NCBI GenBank assembly: GCA_900155405.1
Contig: LT700188.1
Coordinates: 682,001 to 746,000 of the forward strand
DNA: 64,000 bases
Reading direction: 5' to 3'
Origin: Negativicoccus massiliensis
GTDB taxonomy: Bacteria > Bacillota > Negativicutes > Veillonellales > Negativicoccaceae
Part shown: one piece after another, positions 51,330 to 59,516 of the stretch
Position numbering within the stretch: the stretch's first letter is position 1
Layout of the letters: each line of letters starts with the position of its first letter
Notes under the pieces: generated by a model
What the model was told of the DNA's origin: nothing
The model's database searches: none
The model's input: the letters and a program-made list of their open reading frames with translations, nothing else
Translations under genes and position numbers: made by a program

Positions 51330-51764
51330 TTACGCCCAGATTTTTTTCATCAAGCCGGCATAATTTTCCGTCAGGTGACCGACCATAACATCCAAAATTA
51401 CACGGATCAATTCCGGATTGAAGTCGTCATCCGTTGTCGGTACGCAGGCGTCCAGGAAAATATTTCCTTCTTCATCGAGGAAATATTTGAAAACTTTATA
51501 CGAACGGTTTTGTTCGTTCAAGTAGGTCAATACCTGTTCTTCATTTTTCTCTTTGAGCGCGCCCGTCGCTACCTGGACACGAATCATCACGTAGATGGTG
51601 TCGTCGACAAAAAGCGCCGTCGGCAAGCTTTGCCCTTCCGTTTGAATATGGGAACGGAACACATGCGTGTGGATTTCATCGCCGATCTCTTCCACCTGGA
51701 AGATGCCCGGGTGATTTGCTTCAAAATACTCTTTCAGTGCTTTTGCTTTTGTTTCCTCAGCCAT
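51330..51764 (-). CDS. YbjN-domain-like protein, function unknown
   Basis: 144-residue soluble acidic protein without signal peptide. The pattern of a short N-terminal helix, a beta-sheet with IHTHVFRSHIQ, TIYVMIRVQVATGAL, LTYLNEQNRSYKVFKYFLDEEGNIFLDACVP and a C-terminal helix resembles YbjN / type III chaperone-like folds. No enzyme motif is seen. Single gene with AGGAGG ribosome binding site and a TATAAT about 35 bp upstream. Confidence 0.6.
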   Translation of the reverse strand: MAEETKAKALKEYFEANHPGIFQVEEIGDEIHTHVFRSHIQTEGQSLPTALFVDDTIYVMIRVQVATGALKEKNEEQVLTYLNEQNRSYKVFKYFLDEEGNIFLDACVPTTDDDFNPELIRVILDVMVGHLTENYAGLMKKIWA

Positions 51765-52062
51765 ATTAGTCCTCCTCTGTCGTACTTATATAGTAATTTC
51801 ATTATAAACTAAAAAACGAGCGCGGTACAGTCACAAAAGTAAAACGACACGGGCACCCTCGCAAAACGGTTGACGCATCTGCCTCAGTTATTTCTGTTTC
51901 TCCTGTATGTTCGGCCGTCAGAAATTTTAGGAAATCTGTATTTTATTCTTGATGCAAATCATTTTCTGACTTCTAGGCACTTCCAAAATTGTCGCTATGT
52001 CATCTGTCGTCTTTATTACATCGCTATCATTTGCTGGGCAATGCACGACCGCTTTTTTACAC
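51765..52062. other. gene-free stretch
   Basis: Apart from the -10-like TATAAT of the YbjN-like gene near 51800, I see no gene, RNA structure or repeat here. Confidence 0.5.
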
Positions 52063-52093
52063 AAAAAAGGACAAGCGGATGCTTGTCCTTTTT
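52063..52093 (-). terminator. terminator of the rbs operon
   Basis: AAAAGGACAAGC/GCTTGTCCTTTT hairpin with short loop, 33 bp past rbsB. Confidence 0.85.
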
Positions 52094-52125
52094 ATCTACC
52101 TCATCAAGTTGTCATGGAAATGCGC

Positions 52126-53043
52126 TTATTTCGTGACGAGTTTCAACGGTACGGCGATATGATCGGCAACCGCTTCTTTTTTAACCGCTTTAACGGCGGC
52201 TTCAAGGCCCTGTTCGCCCATCAGTTTCGGCTGCTGCGCGATCGTAGCCGCCATCGAACCGTCTTTAACGGCTTTAATGCCGTCTTCCGTGCCATCAAAA
52301 CCGACGATAAATACTTGTTTGCCAGCGCTCTTCGCGGCTTCAATAGCACCGAGTGCCATTTCATCATTGTGCGCGAAAATAGCCTGGATTTCGGGGTTGG
52401 CTTGCAAAATGTTTTCCGCCACCGTCAGACCTTTGGTCCGATCGAATTCCGCCGTCTGTTTGGCGACAATATTCAATTTGCTGTCGGCGAGTTTGTGGAA
52501 ACCTTCACCACGTTCACGAGTCGCAGACGCGCCCGGGATACCTTCCATTTCGGCAACTGCTACATTGCTGCCGAGTTTATCGATGATGTATTGTGCCGCC
52601 ATTTCGCCGCCTTTAACGTTATCGGAAGCGATCAGGGATACGACTTGGCCGCCATCGGAAGCGCGGTCTACCATCAGAACCGGAATACCGGCTTTGTTGG
52701 CCGCTTCGACCGAGTTGGCGATCGCCGCGGAGTCGACCGGGTTGATCAGCAAAACGTTTACTTTGTGCTGGATCAGGTCCGCTACATCATTAGCCTGTTT
52801 GGCCGGATCGTTCCCCGCGTCAAGCGTCTGCACGTCCACGCCCAAAGCTTTCGCTTTTTCGGTGACACCGTCGCTCAACGTGACGAAGAACGGATTGTTC
52901 AAAGTCGATACGGAGAAACCTACCGTAATTTTTTCACCGGTTTTAGCCGCCGGTGCTTCTTTTTTGTCGCTGCCGCCGCAACCGGCCATCAAAACGACCA
53001 GGCAAAGCGACATCACGACGAGTAATAACTTGCGTAACTTCAT
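52126..53043 (-). CDS. rbsB: ribose ABC transporter substrate-binding lipoprotein
   Basis: Binds ribose outside the inner membrane. Its 305 residues have a lipobox LMAGC with Cys22 in place of the plain signal peptide of enterobacterial RbsB. The RbsB pattern NNPFFVTLSDGVTEKAKALG, LLINPVDSAAIANSVEAAN and FAHNDEMALGAIEA is clear. Last gene of rbsKDACB, 14 bp after rbsC. Confidence 0.95.
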   Translation of the reverse strand: MKLRKLLLVVMSLCLVVLMAGCGGSDKKEAPAAKTGEKITVGFSVSTLNNPFFVTLSDGVTEKAKALGVDVQTLDAGNDPAKQANDVADLIQHKVNVLLINPVDSAAIANSVEAANKAGIPVLMVDRASDGGQVVSLIASDNVKGGEMAAQYIIDKLGSNVAVAEMEGIPGASATRERGEGFHKLADSKLNIVAKQTAEFDRTKGLTVAENILQANPEIQAIFAHNDEMALGAIEAAKSAGKQVFIVGFDGTEDGIKAVKDGSMAATIAQQPKLMGEQGLEAAVKAVKKEAVADHIAVPLKLVTK

Positions 53044-53057
53044 TCCATAACCCCCTC

Positions 53058-53990
53058 TTATTTTTTGCGATCCATCAGAACCGCCAACAAAATAACGCCG
53101 CCTTTGACAACTTGTTGGTAAAAACTGGAAACATTCAAAATATTAAGTCCGTTTGTGAGCGTGGCGATGATCAACGCACCAATCAAAGAACCCGTGATGC
53201 GGCCTTTACCGCCGGCCAGACTGGTCCCGCCCAAAACGACCGCAGCGATCGCGTCAAGTTCATAACCGGCCCCCGCCGTAGGTTGGGCGGAGTTGAGGCG
53301 GCTCGTAATGATGATGCCCGCCAACGCGGTTAAAAGACCCGTGATCGCGTATGCGAAAATTTTGACGCGCGAGATATGAATACCCGCGATGTACGATACT
53401 TTTTCACTGCCGCCGACCGCATACGTTTTTCGGCCGAGCGTCGTTTTATTTAAAATAAACCAGCAAAGCGCGAACATGAGCAACGTCGTGATCGCCGGCA
53501 CCGGTACGCCGAAGACGTCGCCTATGCCAAACGCCGTGAAAAACGGATGCGAAGTCAAGCCGCTAATCGGACGACCGTTGCTGTACACCAGCGTCGCCCC
53601 GCGGAAGATCGTCATCGTCGCCAAGGTCGCGATAAACGGCGCGACTTTACCGTACGTGATAATGAGTCCGTTGGCGGCGCCGAGCGCGATACCGATCAGG
53701 CAACAGAGCGCCATGCTCACGACAGGGTCCGTGCCGCTCTTAATCATGCCCGCCATCAACGCGGTCGAAAGCGCCAGCAGCGAACCGACGGAAAGATCAA
53801 TGCCTCCGGTCAGAATGACAAACGTCATGCCGAAGGAAATCAGCGCGTTGACCGAGACTTGCCGCAACAGGTTCGACAGGTTGGACGGATTAAGAAATGT
53901 CGGATTGAGTGCCGTCAAAATGATGAACAGCAGTACCAGACCCAGAAGCGGTCCGAGATTACGCAATAGATTTTTAACATTTGTCGACAT
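53058..53990 (-). CDS. rbsC: ribose ABC transporter permease
   Basis: 310-residue inner-membrane permease with about nine hydrophobic segments. Typical RbsC motifs: GMTFVILTGGIDLSVGS, GLIITYGKVAPFIATLATM, and GAGYELDAIAAVVLGGTSLAGGKG. Follows rbsA by 3 bp. Confidence 0.96.
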   Translation of the reverse strand: MSTNVKNLLRNLGPLLGLVLLFIILTALNPTFLNPSNLSNLLRQVSVNALISFGMTFVILTGGIDLSVGSLLALSTALMAGMIKSGTDPVVSMALCCLIGIALGAANGLIITYGKVAPFIATLATMTIFRGATLVYSNGRPISGLTSHPFFTAFGIGDVFGVPVPAITTLLMFALCWFILNKTTLGRKTYAVGGSEKVSYIAGIHISRVKIFAYAITGLLTALAGIIITSRLNSAQPTAGAGYELDAIAAVVLGGTSLAGGKGRITGSLIGALIIATLTNGLNILNVSSFYQQVVKGGVILLAVLMDRKK

Positions 53991-53993
53991 GAA

Positions 53994-55475
53994 TTACTGT
54001 CCCCCTGTAGCTAATGTAATAATTTTTTCCTGCGTGGCTTCACTGCGATCCAGCACGCCCGCAATCGAACCCTCGCGAATCACCATAATGCGATCACTCA
54101 TACCGATGACTTCCGGCAACTCCGAGGAAACCATGATGATGGCAACGCCGGCCGCCGTCAACTCATTCATTAAATCGTAAATATCCCGCTTGGCGCCGAC
54201 GTCGATACCGCGCGTCGGTTCGTCCATAATCAGAATGGCCGGTTTCATCCCGATCCATTTCGCAATGACGACTTTTTGCTGGTTACCGCCCGAAAGTGTT
54301 CCGACCGGCTCCGTCAGCGACTGCGCTTTGACGCCGAGACGCTTGGCGAGCATTTCTGTAAATTTATTTTCCGCGCCGCGCCGTACGTATTTATGCGAAG
54401 CAAATTTTTCGATGCTCGGCAACGAAATATTATCACCGATAGAAAAATCTAAAATCAGACCTTCCGTCTTGCGGTTTTCGGTAATGAAACCGATCCCCGC
54501 CTTGATGGCGTCCGACGGGTTATCAATCTTCATCGCCTGACCGTGAATTTTAATTTCACAGCTGTCTTTTTTATCGACGCCGAAAAGCGCGCGCATAATC
54601 TCGGTACGGCCGGCCCCCATCAGGCCCGCAATCCCCAAGATCTCACCTTCGCGAATCGTAAACGAAACGTCGTGGAACACACCCGCGCTGTTCAAATTAT
54701 TAATTTCAAAAATGACTTCCCCCGGCGTTACCGTGCGATCCGGATAGTATTCCGTCAGCGAACGGCCGACCATATCGGCCACAACGCGATCCATCGTCGT
54801 CTCCGCGACAGGCTGCGTGGAAATCGCCATGCCGTCGCGCATCACGGTCACCGTGTCGCAAAGTTCGAAGACTTCTTCCATACGGTGCGAGATGTAAATA
54901 ATGCCGACGCCTTTGGCCCGCATCTGATCCAACACCCGGAACAGCACTTCGGTTTCCCGCTCACTCAAGGCGGCGGTCGGTTCATCCATGATCACGATTT
55001 GCGCGTCAAGCATCAGCATGCGCACGATTTCCGTCAGCTGCTGCTGCCCGACGGAGCACTCCTGCGCCTCTTTTTCAAGCGGCAGGGAAATATTCAGTTC
55101 GTCACATTTGGCCGCTGCCAATTCGCGCATGCGATCCCAATCCAGCATGCCCCACGAATTTTTAAGCGGACGCATCAGAAAAAGATTTTCCAGGATCGTC
55201 AAATTCGGCCAAATATTTAATTCCTGATGGACAAACGCAATTCCCGCGTCTTCCGCTTCGCGCGGCGAAGTAAATACACGTTCCGCGCCGTCCACCAGAA
55301 TCGTGCCGTTATCGGCCTTATGCAGACCCGTCAAAATATTCATCAGAGTCGACTTGCCGGCCCCGTTTTCACCCATTAAGGCATGAATTTCACCGGGACG
55401 AACCGTCAGATTGACTCCTAAAAGCACTCGGTTCTGTCCGAATGCTTTGGAGATGTCACGCATCTCAATTTGCAT
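53994..55475 (-). CDS. rbsA: ribose ABC transporter ATP-binding protein (two ATPase domains)
   Basis: 493 residues with tandem ATPase cassettes. The first has Walker A GENGAGKST, signature CSVGQQQ and Walker B IVIMDEPTAAL. The second has a degenerate Walker A (GLMGAGRTE), signature LSGGNQQK and ILIMDEPTRGID. This arrangement is that of sugar CUT2 transporters. Confidence 0.96.
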   Translation of the reverse strand: MQIEMRDISKAFGQNRVLLGVNLTVRPGEIHALMGENGAGKSTLMNILTGLHKADNGTILVDGAERVFTSPREAEDAGIAFVHQELNIWPNLTILENLFLMRPLKNSWGMLDWDRMRELAAAKCDELNISLPLEKEAQECSVGQQQLTEIVRMLMLDAQIVIMDEPTAALSERETEVLFRVLDQMRAKGVGIIYISHRMEEVFELCDTVTVMRDGMAISTQPVAETTMDRVVADMVGRSLTEYYPDRTVTPGEVIFEINNLNSAGVFHDVSFTIREGEILGIAGLMGAGRTEIMRALFGVDKKDSCEIKIHGQAMKIDNPSDAIKAGIGFITENRKTEGLILDFSIGDNISLPSIEKFASHKYVRRGAENKFTEMLAKRLGVKAQSLTEPVGTLSGGNQQKVVIAKWIGMKPAILIMDEPTRGIDVGAKRDIYDLMNELTAAGVAIIMVSSELPEVIGMSDRIMVIREGSIAGVLDRSEATQEKIITLATGGQ

Positions 55476-55492
55476 ACCGTCACTCCTTGCAG

Positions 55493-55888
55493 CTAAAAGA
55501 TACAGCCGCTTTGTAAAATCACATTGGCGTAAGGCGTCGCCTCACCCGTACGGATAATGGCTTTGACGTCGTGCGAATATTCTTTCAAACGCTCATGCGT
55601 TACATACGCGCCGGGGATATCTCCCATTAATTGTTGCATCTCCTGAAACAGCGGCCGATTTTGCGAATCCATTTCGCTCGCGATCAGGTACTGTTCCACT
55701 TTCATGTTATCCATGACGACGCGCAACACGTCCAAAAAGGACGGCACGCCGAACTCCAGCGCCAGATCAATGCGTTCCACATCGCGCGGAATCGGTAACC
55801 CGCAGTCGGCAATCATGATCCGGTCGGTATGACCGAGATCGGCGAGCACTTTCGCGATCTTACTGTTCAAAATTCCGTGTTTCTGCAT
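55493..55888 (-). CDS. rbsD: D-ribose pyranase
   Basis: Converts beta-pyranose to furanose ribose, the form used by ribokinase. 131 residues beginning MQKHGILNSKIAKVLADLGHTD (catalytic His in LGHTD) and ending ATPYANVILQSGCIF, standard for RbsD. The start at 55888 follows the rbsK stop by one base; the longer open frame through rbsK is spurious. Confidence 0.95.
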   Translation of the reverse strand: MQKHGILNSKIAKVLADLGHTDRIMIADCGLPIPRDVERIDLALEFGVPSFLDVLRVVMDNMKVEQYLIASEMDSQNRPLFQEMQQLMGDIPGAYVTHERLKEYSHDVKAIIRTGEATPYANVILQSGCIF

Positions 55889-55889
55889 G

Positions 55890-56762
55890 TCATGCCTCCA
55901 TCTCGTCGCGCCACGGCATCGCGCCCTGCGCTCCGTGCGCCGTAATCGAAAGGGCGGCTGCGTGGTTGGCAAATCGGAGCGCCATTTCGAGATCCTGTCC
56001 TTCACTGATCGCGACCGCAAACGCGCCGTTAAACGTATCTCCCGCTCCGGTCGTATCGACGACGGTGACCGATTCACCGGCGACGCGGTGAACGCCCTTG
56101 CCGTCATAGTAATCGACGCCGTCTTTACCGCGCGTCACAATCAGTTTTTTCTGCCATTCCGCCGACAATTCCAGCGGATCCGCCACATCAAACAAGAGCG
56201 CCAGTTCATGGTCGTTCGGCGTAATGTAGCGGCACATCGCCATAATATCCGGCCCCAATTCACGCGCCGGCGCCGGATTCCAAAGTACCGGAATGTTCCG
56301 CTCGGCGCAAAGACGAATCGCGTCTTCGGTCACATCCTGCGGCACTTCGTTTTGCAACAGCACCATATCCAATTCTCCCAGTTGATCCAGCGCCTGTTCA
56401 ATATGCGCCGCAGTCAACCGAAAGTTCGCCGCCGGCACGACCAATATGCTATTATCGCCCTCGGCCAGCGTAATATGCGCCGTACCCGTTGAAACGTCGG
56501 GAAGCGTCATTAAAAAGCGGGCTTCTACGCCGTTTTTTACAAAATTTTCACAGAGCATTTTCCCGTAGGCATCTTCGCCAATGGCGCCGATCATTGCCAC
56601 GTCTGCTCCGAGTCGCGCCGCCGCGACCGCCTGATTGGCGCCTTTGCCGCCGCAACTCATAAAAAAATGTTCTGCAAACAGCGTCTCGCCCGCTTGCGGA
56701 CGCCGGGTCGCTTCCACGACCAAGTCTACAGAACAACTGCCGATAACCGCCAACTTTGCCAT
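55890..56762 (-). CDS. rbsK: ribokinase
   Basis: Phosphorylates ribose to ribose 5-phosphate. 290 residues of the PfkB family: N-terminal GSCSVDLVVEATRRPQAGET, GGKGANQAVAAARLG, and the C-terminal DTTGAGDTFNGAFA with catalytic Asp. First gene of the operon, ATG at 56762 after a GGAGG site. No LacI-type rbsR is adjacent. Confidence 0.95.
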   Translation of the reverse strand: MAKLAVIGSCSVDLVVEATRRPQAGETLFAEHFFMSCGGKGANQAVAAARLGADVAMIGAIGEDAYGKMLCENFVKNGVEARFLMTLPDVSTGTAHITLAEGDNSILVVPAANFRLTAAHIEQALDQLGELDMVLLQNEVPQDVTEDAIRLCAERNIPVLWNPAPARELGPDIMAMCRYITPNDHELALLFDVADPLELSAEWQKKLIVTRGKDGVDYYDGKGVHRVAGESVTVVDTTGAGDTFNGAFAVAISEGQDLEMALRFANHAAALSITAHGAQGAMPWRDEMEA

Positions 56763-56866
56763 GCCGTAACCTCCTGCCGGTATGTAGCTGCATCGATATC
56801 TTGTCAAATATATTCATAAACAGTATACATCAAAAGCTAAGATTTATCAGTAAAATTATTCATTTC

Positions 56867-56895
56867 TTGTTCTCCGCTCCGCTCTATGCTACACT
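56867..56895 (+). promoter_or_regulatory. promoter of queT
   Basis: TTGTTC (56867-56872), 17-bp spacer, TACACT (56890-56895). Confidence 0.6.
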
Positions 56896-56903
56896 ATATC
56901 GAT

Positions 56904-56950
56904 GTGAAGTGTTTTCTTGGTCCCACTTCGTAAAAACAAAAACAAGGAGG
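56904..56950 (+). promoter_or_regulatory. candidate preQ1-I riboswitch
   Basis: GAAGTG (56906-56911) and CACTTC form a short stem with a 13-nt loop, followed by an A-rich tail and AAGGAGG. The loop CTTG can pair with CAAG overlapping the ribosome binding site, the H-type pseudoknot layout of translational preQ1-I switches. The loop consensus is imperfect; the queT context supports it. Confidence 0.5.
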
Positions 56951-56958
56951 AATGGAAC

Positions 56959-57441
56959 ATGAATACTCGTATGCTCGTCATCAATGCGGTGTTGGCCGCG
57001 GTGTACGCGCTCCTTACAGTAGCACTGGCGCCGTTCAGCTACGGACCCGTGCAGGTACGCTTATCGGAGGTACTGACGCTGCTCGCGTTTTACCAGCCGA
57101 AAGTCGTGCCGGGCTTAATTCTCGGCTGCCTGCTTGCCAACCTTGCGAGCCCGTTCGGCATGATCGACATTGTGGTCGGCACGTTCGCCACCGCGATCGC
57201 CGTCTACGGTATGCGCTACATGCCCAACATCTGGACCGCTTCGCTCTTGCCCGTCGTGTCCAACGGCGTGCTCATCGGCGCGGAGCTCGCGTACCTCGGT
57301 GCACTGGAAGGCGAAAGCGTCGGTTTGACCATGCTCTACATTGCCGCCGGCGAATTCGTCGCAGTCAGCGTATTAGGCTGCGTACTGATTCCGCTCTTAT
57401 GGCGCAATACCGCGTTTCGACAACTCTTTCAGGACCTATAA
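56959..57441 (+). CDS. queT: QueT family queuosine-precursor transporter (ECF S component)
   Basis: 160-residue membrane protein, about five segments, of the QueT (COG4708) family, thought to import preQ1 or preQ0 together with the shared ECF energising module. Motifs: ALAPFSYGPVQVRLSE and LLANLASPFGMIDIVVGT. ATG 56959 lies 8 bp after AAGGAGG, inside the likely preQ1 switch. The queG gene at 60642 works in the same pathway. Confidence 0.88.
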   Translation: MNTRMLVINAVLAAVYALLTVALAPFSYGPVQVRLSEVLTLLAFYQPKVVPGLILGCLLANLASPFGMIDIVVGTFATAIAVYGMRYMPNIWTASLLPVVSNGVLIGAELAYLGALEGESVGLTMLYIAAGEFVAVSVLGCVLIPLLWRNTAFRQLFQDL

Positions 57442-57470
57442 AAAATACTCGCCGCGGCGGGTATTTTTTA
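57439..57470 (+). terminator. terminator of queT
   Basis: AATACTCGCC/GGCGGGTATT hairpin (with G-T pairing) and T-run. Confidence 0.8.
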
Positions 57471-57517
57471 TTGTCTGAGGACGTAAATGCTATAATACGA
57501 TAGAACAGAGGTGAATT

Positions 57518-58594
57518 ATGCAACCACGTAAAAAACTTTGGTGGGGACTGGGTACCCTCCTTATTTTACTTATACTCGGTCTAGGCGGTTGGTGGTACAT
57601 GGCGCGCAGCAAAAGCGTCGATGTGATCATCGTCAAACCCGTCACCGAACCGCTCATGATCACGCGCGATGTGACCTTGGCGCCGTTGTACAGCGCGACC
57701 GTTTCACCGGCCGCGTCCGGGCCGATTGTCGGACCGGTGCCGACGGTCGGCACGAATGTCAGTGTAAATGATCACTTATTCACGATCGATGTCAGTCCGT
57801 ACGAGGCGCAGTTGGCGCGAGCGCGCAACGCCGCCAGCGAAGCCGCCGCACCGGCCGCGCCGCCGGTCAACACACCCGCGATCACGGAAGCGCAACAACT
57901 TTTACAACAGGGCATTATTACGCAAGCGGAGTACGCCAAAATTGTCGCGCGCGAACAGGCAAAGCAGCCGTCCGTGGATACTCCGTCCGCTGCCGCGGCG
58001 CCGGACACTTCGACGATTGAACGTCAGATTGCCGCCGCCAACGTTACCGCGCCGGTCGCCGGAAAAGTCACCGCGGTGTACATTACCGCCGACGGCGTGG
58101 CCGTGCAAGACCGCCCCGCGCTGGTGATCGCCTCCCTTTCGCCGTTGGTCGGTGAAATGGCGCTTCCCAATGCCCTTACGGAAGCCGTTCAACAAGCTCG
58201 CACCGCGCCCGAAACGACTCTCACCTTACGCGTTAACGGTCACGATTACTTCGGTGAAATGACCGCGCTTTCCCCAACGGGCGGTGACGTGACCGCGCTG
58301 AAGTTCCGGTTTGACAATCCCGGCGAGGTGTTGCAGCCCGCCACCCCCTATCCGCTCACATTGAAGCTGCCGACCAAGATACCGCTGATTCATTTACCGC
58401 GCCGCAGCAACATCGGTGACGATACGGTGTACATCGTCGATGCGAACGGTCTGATTGACGCCCGTCACGTCACTACCGCTTACGTCAACGGTAACGATTG
58501 GGTCGTCTTGGCAGGCCTTGCGGCCGGCGAACGCGTCGTCGCCGAACCGGCCCCGCATTTGGAAATCGGGATGCATGTCGATGTCCGCGCTTAA
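57518..58594 (+). CDS. HlyD/RND-type efflux periplasmic adaptor protein
   Basis: 358-residue membrane-fusion-type protein. One N-terminal membrane anchor (LWWGLGTLLILLILGLGGWWY) is followed by a biotinyl-lipoyl half (ASGPIVGPVPTVGTNVSVNDHLF), a short Ala/Gln-rich helical hairpin (about 105-165) and the second half (VTAPVAGKVTAVYITADG). Beta-barrel and membrane-proximal domains follow, ending ERVVAEPAPHLEIGMHVDVRA. No inner-membrane pump or outer-membrane channel gene is adjacent, so its partner is unknown. It overlaps the glycosylase gene by 14 bp. Confidence 0.82.
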   Translation: MQPRKKLWWGLGTLLILLILGLGGWWYMARSKSVDVIIVKPVTEPLMITRDVTLAPLYSATVSPAASGPIVGPVPTVGTNVSVNDHLFTIDVSPYEAQLARARNAASEAAAPAAPPVNTPAITEAQQLLQQGIITQAEYAKIVAREQAKQPSVDTPSAAAAPDTSTIERQIAAANVTAPVAGKVTAVYITADGVAVQDRPALVIASLSPLVGEMALPNALTEAVQQARTAPETTLTLRVNGHDYFGEMTALSPTGGDVTALKFRFDNPGEVLQPATPYPLTLKLPTKIPLIHLPRRSNIGDDTVYIVDANGLIDARHVTTAYVNGNDWVVLAGLAAGERVVAEPAPHLEIGMHVDVRA

Positions 58595-59198
58595 TTTATT
58601 TCGCCGCCCGCGATTTACCGCAGAAGAACTTACGACCGACGCCGTGACGGCGGCGCGTCGTTTGTTGGGCGCCACGCTTTGGCACCGCAGTCCCGAGGGG
58701 CTGGTCGGCATCCGACTCACGGAAACGGAAGCTTACGGCGGCACTTATCGCGGCCAACCGGACGATGCGTCGCACGCGTATCGCGGCGAAACGAATCGCA
58801 ATCGCCCCATGTTCGGTCCCGCCGGTCATATGTATGTATATCTTGTTTACGGCTTGCATGACTGCGCCAACATTGTCGTCGATGTGGACGGCACGCCGGC
58901 CGCCGTGCTCTTGCGCGCGGGGGAAATCATTTATGGCGACGAGCTGGTGCGCGCGCGGCGCGCCGGCATCCGACCGGAGCACTGGACCGACGGTCCCGGA
59001 AAACTGGCGCGCGCGTTGGGGATCAGCACTGCGCTTTCCGGCAAAACCGTCTTGTCCGGCAATCTGCAGTTGCGGCACGGCAAAATCGCCCACGATGAAA
59101 TGATCGTGCGCAATGTCCGCCGCGGCATTGATTATGCGACGTATGGAAAATCATTTCCCTGGCAATTCAAGCTGATCAAAAAACGAAAAAATGACTGA
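58581..59198 (+). CDS. DNA-3-methyladenine glycosylase (AAG/MPG type)
   Basis: Removes alkylated and deaminated purines in base excision repair. 205 residues with the AAG fold motifs: ARRLLGATLWHR, RLTETEAYGG (catalytic Glu), DDASHAYRGETNRNRPMFGPAGH-type loop, YLVYGLHDCANIV and GPGKLARALGI. The start overlaps the adaptor gene; an ATG two codons earlier is possible. Confidence 0.93.
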   Translation: MSALNLFRRPRFTAEELTTDAVTAARRLLGATLWHRSPEGLVGIRLTETEAYGGTYRGQPDDASHAYRGETNRNRPMFGPAGHMYVYLVYGLHDCANIVVDVDGTPAAVLLRAGEIIYGDELVRARRAGIRPEHWTDGPGKLARALGISTALSGKTVLSGNLQLRHGKIAHDEMIVRNVRRGIDYATYGKSFPWQFKLIKKRKND

Positions 59199-59252
59199 CA
59201 AAATATCTTCATTTTGTTATAAACGGCGATCATTTATACGCTGGCCGCTCTG

Positions 59253-59441
59253 TATAATATTCCCGCCGCCAATTGTTTGGTCTGTCATGTGAATCGGGAT
59301 GAAAATGTTTTCGTCAGCCAAGAAGACTATCAGTGAATGCACCGCAAAGCGGCCGGTCTTGTCCTGAAGGCGCTCGCAAGCCGCACCCGCGCGTAAATCC
59401 ACGCGGCATTTCACTCCTCTCCATACCGGGAGGAGTTTTTA
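59253..59441 (+). ncRNA. putative structured RNA upstream of the zeta-like gene
   Basis: A TATAAT box (59253-59258) precedes about 180 nt without a reading frame that ends in an intrinsic terminator (59411-59441, ACTCCTC/GAGGAGT plus T-run). Inside, AGTGA-ATGC-CGC pairs with GCG-GCAT-TCACT and encloses a GCGGC/GCCGC stem. The size suits 6S RNA or a riboswitch leader, but no known consensus was matched. Confidence 0.4.
59411..59441 (+). terminator. terminator of the putative RNA
   Basis: ACTCCTC/GAGGAGT hairpin followed by five T residues, 75 bp before the zeta-like gene. Confidence 0.75.
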
Positions 59442-59516
59442 TGTGACTTTTCCGTCATTATTTGCTACTATTACTACAGATATACAGGATTTATATTGAC
59501 TCAATACAGGAGTGTG

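Noticed and set aside
55493-56107. Long rbsD frame of 204 codons
   Set aside because: The first 73 codons overlap rbsK out of frame; RbsD homology begins at 55888.
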